Assembly: GCA_015499985.1 (NCBI GenBank)
Contig: JAAAUF010000019.1
Span: 46,416-110,415, forward strand
Origin: Haplosporangium gracile
Lineage: Eukaryota > Mortierellomycota > Mortierellomycetes > Mortierellales > Mortierellaceae
Direction: 5' to 3'
DNA: 64,000 nt
The position numbers and the translations under genes are program-made. The notes under the pieces were generated by a model. That model was not told the origin of the DNA. It worked only from the letters and a program-made list of their open reading frames with translations, and ran no database searches. Of this stretch, positions 58,574-64,000 are shown in pieces. Position 1 is the stretch's first letter. Each line of letters opens with the position of its first letter.

Positions 58574-61500
58574 CTATGGGACCGTGGTTTGACCTCCAGT
58601 AGGGACTCCCTCAAACGCATTTTCGTCATTCATTACCTAATAAAACAAAAAAAAAACGCACATACACAAAAGTACCTAGTGTCAGTTCACTTGTTCCAAC
58701 CTGAACGTAAAAACAAACCCTCCAAAATCACCAACAAAGTACATAGAGGACAAACTTACAGTTCTATAGTCATGCAGAATCTTGGCCTTCTCCTCATCCC
58801 AATATACAAACGTGTTCCGATACAGCAGCGACCAGACATAGGGACAAAAGAACTCATTCGACTGCTCCTCTTCCTCATACTGGAACTTGATATCAGGAAA
58901 AGTCTTCATCAGATTGGGTGGCCAGGTCCTCGACGCCGTCTGGATCACCTGTGCGACTTCTTCGGGTGTGGGCGCCTTGATGTTGGCTTCAGAGACCTTT
59001 TGTTGGAAATAGTTGACAGCCTGTTCAATATTCTGGATCAGGTCCTTGAACTTGAGATCGTTCCGGAAATAGGCAAACATTTCTTGCTTGTGTAGGAGTG
59101 AGTATACCAGCTGTGGGTTGGCCTTGAGTTTGTGGGTCAGAGTTGAGTTGATGATTTCCAGGACTAAGGTCACCATGTCCCCGTAGATAATCACATCAGG
59201 GCTCTATAACAAGCAACGGCACATCGTTAAGAGCTTAGTTTTTGAATGCGCCATCGGTATCCGATGATGCTTAAAAAAAACAATGACCACATCCAAGGAC
59301 TAACCTTGTCGAGGACCTCATCCTGCTGCATCTTCTTTGTCACAAGCTTTTGGTACCTCCTTGCAACAATATCAAAAAGCGTCACCAGTCTCTGAGACAC
59401 ATACGGGTGGATGTCCTGGAGAGAGTTGGACATGTTAGCCAGAATCGCCAGCGAGTTGGTGTGAAAATAAACATCCTATGCCAAAAACAAAAATATCGTC
59501 AGTATCACTCACTTTATTTAAACGCATTTGTTGGATTGCATGAAAAAAAGAAAAAAATCGGTGCTGAGCTGTACTTACCTTGTGTTGAGCCAGATTGTAC
59601 TGAATCGTCCTGATGACGATAGCCACGGCAAGGCCGCCAAGTGAGATGGATTTGAGTAGGCGTTCCGTAAACCAGGGCTGGTATGTCATCGTCTAGTAAA
59701 GAATTAAATGAAAGACATTACGCGTTATTATAATTTCACAACGGGCTTTGAATATAAGAAAAACGCCGTAACCCGGACTAGCTCGTCTGACGAAAAATGT
59801 ACAGTACAATTTTTTGGATGCTGTCATTGAATACATCGTCCTGGCTGAACAGGAGCAGAATAACTAGCAACACATAAACCTGAGAATAGTTTGTTTTGCC
59901 CTCAACGCCCTCATACACCATCCTCAGAATTGGCAGATACTATGTTAAAATGGAAAGATGAACAAAGACAGTCAGGCATGGGTGAATTCGTCGCGTTGCA
60001 TGATGGGCAGTGCTGACAGTTGTTGTGCATTTCAATTGTTACAGCAACGACGTAATGCCTACCAAAGTTTCTGGATCAGTTCTGGATAAAACATAGGTCC
60101 TAAAGTAGGTGTTCTCGACCAGTAAGACGTGCAGGAGTAGGCACACTTCCTCGCAGTGGATTTGTCTATGCATAATAAATTATTTACGGTTAGCGGAGAT
60201 ACTAGTACCGAAAAAATTCATGGCCTTGCCTGCATTTGCCATAGGTTGGCCACTTACTGGCATACGATATGAAAGACTTTGCGGAAAGAGACAAAAATCG
60301 TGTCGTCCTTTTGGTCGTCTGCCATGGAACCTAGAATTGACGTGTCCAAGAACTGTCGGTCAATGCAAAGAGCATAACCATGTCTCTGTAATAATTCATT
60401 GTAACCATGTTGTAGGTACCTCGCTCATCCCGGATACTCTGAATGGCTGCCTTGAAGGCCTTCCAGGTGGGGTTACTCATTGACTGCGAATGCAACAAGA
60501 GCAACACAAGAACACTCCTGTCAGCGATTGGATGCGCCTCCGATGACGGCGATGAGCCTGTCTTGGCGAAAAGGTAGCTGTAGGCACTGTATACAATACT
60601 TCCTGTCAATGGTGGACTCGGCCGTTGGTCTGTAAAGTTCCACAAAAGTCTCAGAGTCAGTTGGCCTGCAACTTGACTATTGGCGAGATGAAAATGGTTT
60701 ATGTGAGTATAAGGTTTTAACTATCAGCCCAACTCTCCTTGGTTAAAGAAGCAGGCACTAAGACTTACCTGAACTTATCGAGGACTAAGTTCAAAAAGTA
60801 GTTCTTTTCGCTGGTCTCTGAGGTGGTCAGCTGAAGTTGGGTAGAGGCCATGACAATAAAGAGATTCAGCGTTTCTTGATAAAACTCGTACGCCGATGAA
60901 GAAGACCTGGTGGGACAAGTGCGAAAATGAACCTGTTATTATTTCGAGGCGGATGATCATGTAACAATAAACGGCAATCCTGTGTCCTATGAGACTTCTG
61001 TCTCCCTACCCTGCGTCCAGGTTCAAAATGATTCCAATGATGTCTTGAATTAATTGTTCCGCGTACGACCGAGGATCGGACACCAACGTCTGATCAACTC
61101 CAAGTTTGCATCCTTTGAATGACACGATCCCGAGGGCTTCCTGCTGTGCATCCGTTGATAGCTCAGAACCTAACAATGTTGTGGCGGCAATGAGTTGAGG
61201 TTAGTACGCTGGTCAAACAACATCACATATTTGTATACCGTATATCACAAGGACATTTGCCTTCAAAGAATGAGACCATCTGGCTCGAGGAAAGATGCGA
61301 GATAAAGTGGTTCAAAAAGACGCGGGTCAAGAACAAGGCATTGTATGCATGGCTGGGTATATCGCTAGACACACATAAAAAAATTCACGGACGAGTGTTA
61401 GCGTCAGTTTATATGGTCCTGGAAACCCTTCTGCGGCGAGGCATCCTCGAATCTAGTCCTTACCCCTTGTACTCCTGATCTTTGATGAGTTTTATCTGCG

Positions 61501-62659
61501 AAAGCAATTGCAGAACCAAAGTGTTGAAGTTTTGTGTCTGAGTGTTGTTGGCTCCTAAATAATTGAATAAAAGAATAAACAGTGATCCGTTAGTATAAAG
61601 TCAGTTCTCGACATTCAAATCTTGAAAGGATATAGTGTCAACACAGAAACTATCCATACCAAACTCGATCGCCATGCAAGTTGTCGCCATTTCAATGTCG
61701 TATGCTTCTTGGCTATGAAACAAAAGATAAAAAAAGGAAAGGAGGCGTGAATACCAATCCCATGGCAAAATAAAAAAGGTACCTACAGAAGCGTTCTCTC
61801 AGTGTCTTCTATACCTAGTTGAGATTGTTGGAAACTTTTGTGCACCGAGGATCGAGAACCAACCGATAGTGTCTATTCTACTCAGGATTCGCGAGGAACA
61901 AAGTGTCTTGATGCCTGTTTTTTGGTTGGGCCCTAAAAGGTGGATGCTCTCAAAGTCCTTTACAGTAATAGGGTGTCGATGTTCGAGTACTGGCGGCTTG
62001 TTGGTAGCAGTACTGGCAATATTCGAGATCGAGTTGGATATAGGGATGATATTCGACAGAGAGGAGATTGAGAACGAGGGCGACTGGGGAGTGGCGCCAA
62101 GTGGAAAGGCGTGTATGCTGTCCGTATCGTGAGAAGATCGAAAATCGGGATTGTAAGTGTGAAATCCGCCTGTGGAGCTCCTGGTCAGAGGGGGCGACTC
62201 GGGTGTGACAGAGAGCGTAGGTGTCTGTCCAGATCGACGTTTGTTGCTTAAGTTTGGGTTGACTGAGATGGGTGAATAGATACTCCCAAGGGAGGACGAC
62301 GAGCGCACAGAGGAAGAGGTAGGTGGGGCGGAGGCGTATCCGCTTGAAGTTGAGTATCGTCTGCTTGTGTCAAGGACGGGTCGCCCGGTGTAGGCGTTGC
62401 TGTCGTTGACAGGGAGGTCGGACGTGAAGGGGTTCTGAAGTATCCTTGTGCTGGTTTGGGCGGGGGAAGAAGAGATGTCGACGTGATGGAGCGGAAGCAA
62501 GGAGCGATCTTCACCCTGATGGGGCTGGACACGAGATGTGGATGAGCGAGGGGCGGCGTGGTGGTCGAGTGAGGCACGAGGGCGTGATTGAGGGTGGGAG
62601 GGTATGGAGGGAGTGTGAGGAGGAGAGGCAGCCCGTTCAGGGTCAGGCTTAGTAGTCAT
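58574..62659 (-). CDS. DYM: Dymeclin (DYM) Golgi-organisation protein
   Basis: Dymeclin is a Golgi-associated protein, linked to Dyggve-Melchior-Clausen dysplasia in humans and missing from most Dikarya (from memory). Fifteen exons: 62659-61964, 61872-61787, 61712-61660, 61554-61464, 61364-61261, 61169-61010, 60906-60769, 60676-60420, 60330-60258, 60165-60063, 59939-59808, 59692-59579, 59475-59305, 59203-58760, 58636-58574. They join in phase to 894 residues. Family landmarks: HNALFLTRVFLNHF-like YNALFLTRVFL, NTYFRTYVLSRTDPETL, LLKSISLGGLAVAIVIRTIQ, HTNSLAILANMS, VTLVLEIINSTLT, and FKFQYEEEEQ-like DIKFQYEEEEQSNEFFCPYVW. Residues 1-232 are Ser/Pro-rich and replace the short N-terminus of animal dymeclin. 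The first two exon junctions are tentative. Intron 5 needs a GC donor or a weak GT seven bases on. Confidence 0.93.
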
Positions 62660-63755
62660 TCCGAGGCATCAACCGGCAACAAAACGATTAAAGTGAGAGG
62701 GGAACGCGTCAACGAAAATGAAGAAGGAGGAACGTCGACGAGGAGGAGGACAACGATGACGAGGGGGAGAGGGGTAGGAGAAGGATAAAGAAGAAGACGA
62801 TGACAAAAGTAGAAAAAAAGAGATGGCTAATGGGCATTGCCTCCACCCTTTTGTTCTTTTTTTTTAGTCGACGAGCCCACTCTAAAATTATCCGTCTCAG
62901 TGACGGCGAACAGAACCATTTTTTGACACGTATCTCAAACCGAATAAATTATGAACTAAAGAACAATTGAAAAAAGGACGCGCTTTGTTGTTATTGACAA
63001 TGGATCCGTGCGAACATAAAGACGCGTCCTAGCCTGTACTCTCACGGTCGATCAACCATTATTCCGCGTCGTCAACTTTCGTCAACCTCGCTGCCTTGAC
63101 CACTACTCATTCGAAGCCCCTCTTTCATATGTAGCGAACATTTTTATTGTGCTACTCTTTGGACTTGAATAAATGTTTTCTGTTTTCTGTTTTCTTGTAG
63201 TCTACGTGTCCTGATGGAAGCGATAGCGAGAATAACTGATCACTGATCACAGACAGAGATCACCTTAGGAAAATTCGAGTTGATCAATTGTTTTCTCTTA
63301 CCAGTCCATTCCGACCTACTGATAAAATGATGGAGTAGATCTTAGGCGACCTGGCATTGATAATCATCACACAATTTCTACACAAATAAAATTGGTGGCA
63401 AACCAGCATAGAAAAAAAAATACGAGTGATCCTACTGCAACAAACACGCCCATCCAGCCCCCATTATATTGTAAAAAGATACAACCGTCCAAGTATACAA
63501 TCTGTAAGCACATTTGTCAACAATAAGCAGTGTGTCAAAAATTTCAGTCCATTTTTCTTCAGTCGCCATTTACCCACGATCCACTTATCTAAAAACCTCT
63601 AAAACTACGTTGAATGATGTACATAGATGCAGAGAACATATTGGTGGCTCCAAAAAGTGAGGGCACCATACTGGGAGTCAGAGAAAATACCCTAAAACAA
63701 TGTCTTTGTGTTAAAGTTCTGCTTAAGTTGATCAGAGATTTTTAATCGGCATCTT
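62660..63755. promoter_or_regulatory. Dymeclin upstream region
   Basis: About 1.1 kb between the dymeclin start (-) and the tRNA. The first 170 bases are purine-rich on the plus strand, a C/T-rich leader for dymeclin. The rest is AT-rich with no open frame of note. Confidence 0.4.
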
Positions 63756-63828
63756 GCCCGGCTAGCTCAATCGGTAGAGCATCAGACTTCTAATCTGAAG
63801 GTTGTGGGTTCGATCCCCACGTTGGGCT
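63756..63828 (+). tRNA. tRNA-Arg (anticodon TCT) with a Lys-like body
   Basis: A 73-base cloverleaf without intron. Acceptor arm GCCCGGC pairs with GTTGGGC (two G-T pairs), D-arm GCTC/GAGC, anticodon stem TCAGA/TCTGA with loop CTTCTAA, T-arm GTGGG/CCCAC with loop TTCGATC. Internal promoter boxes A (TAGCTCAATCGG) and B (GGTTCGATCCC) are intact. The loop places TCT at 63789-63791, so it reads AGA as Arg. The acceptor, D and T arms are almost those of eukaryotic tRNA-Lys. A T8 run at 63883-63890 could stop polymerase III. Confidence 0.9.
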
Positions 63829-64000
63829 TATACGCTTCTCACACAATGGTAGGTGTTGTTCCGATATTTCGGACCAGCACTATTTTTTTTGCACTGCGGG
63901 ATGAGAAAAGGTTGCTGCGAGGGTTACTCTACTGGAATATCTTATGGGTCAATCTATTTGACAACCCGGGTTGCTCGAATTATTCAACAACTTCGTACTA
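63829..64000. other. Right flank, nothing recognised
   Basis: Apart from the T-run after the tRNA I see no feature in the last 170 bases. Confidence 0.4.

Noticed and set aside
63756..63828. Call as tRNA-Lys
   Set aside because: The seven-base loop CTTCTAA with intact stem puts TCT, not TTT or CTT, in the anticodon position.

Overview
The window is nuclear DNA of a filamentous fungus. Genes are cut by many short GT-AG introns (mostly about 60-190 bases). Proteins carry long Gln-, Ser-, Pro- and Asp/Glu-rich stretches, and 5' leaders are rich in C/T on the sense strand. A dymeclin gene, a fungus-type MIT protein and a USP30/Ubp1-like peptidase all point to an early-diverging lineage. I infer Mucoromycota, most likely Mortierellomycotina; this is from gene content and style, not from a search.

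Layout, left to right. 0-6 kb: 3' end of pelota/DOM34 (+), a glutathione transferase broken by an in-frame stop (-), and a coiled-coil protein resembling shugoshin (+). 6-13 kb: syntaxin-5/SED5 (-), a MAPEG/MGST3 protein (-) and a large single-pass O-fucosyltransferase-like protein (-). 13-22 kb: a small disordered protein (-), retromer VPS26 (+) and arginyltransferase ATE1 (-). 22-33 kb: MIT-domain protein (+), ATP synthase subunit g (-), a degenerate trypsin-fold secreted protein (+) and a membrane-anchored ubiquitin peptidase (+). 33-41 kb: a very large PP2A B'' regulatory subunit (-). 41-51.7 kb: gene-poor, with an unresolved small minus-strand gene near 42 kb and a rhodanese-PTP phosphatase (-). 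51.7-64 kb: a glycolipid-binding (DUF1089) family protein (-), a subtilisin-like protease (+), dymeclin (-) and one tRNA.

The genes are mostly unrelated housekeeping functions. Several touch membrane traffic (SED5, VPS26, MIT protein, dymeclin) or protein turnover (ATE1, ubiquitin peptidase). There is no operon-like system, mobile element or CRISPR array. The most notable points are the nonsense codon in the GST, the S1 protease with altered catalytic residues, PP2A B'' with disordered inserts inside its conserved core, a bacterial-type lipid-binding fold split by a Ser-rich insert, and a tRNA with a Lys-like body and an Arg anticodon.

Exon boundaries were worked out by hand. In every multi-exon model given as firm, the reading phases add up to an intact frame. 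Starts in CT-rich leaders and the first two exons of dymeclin are the least certain.
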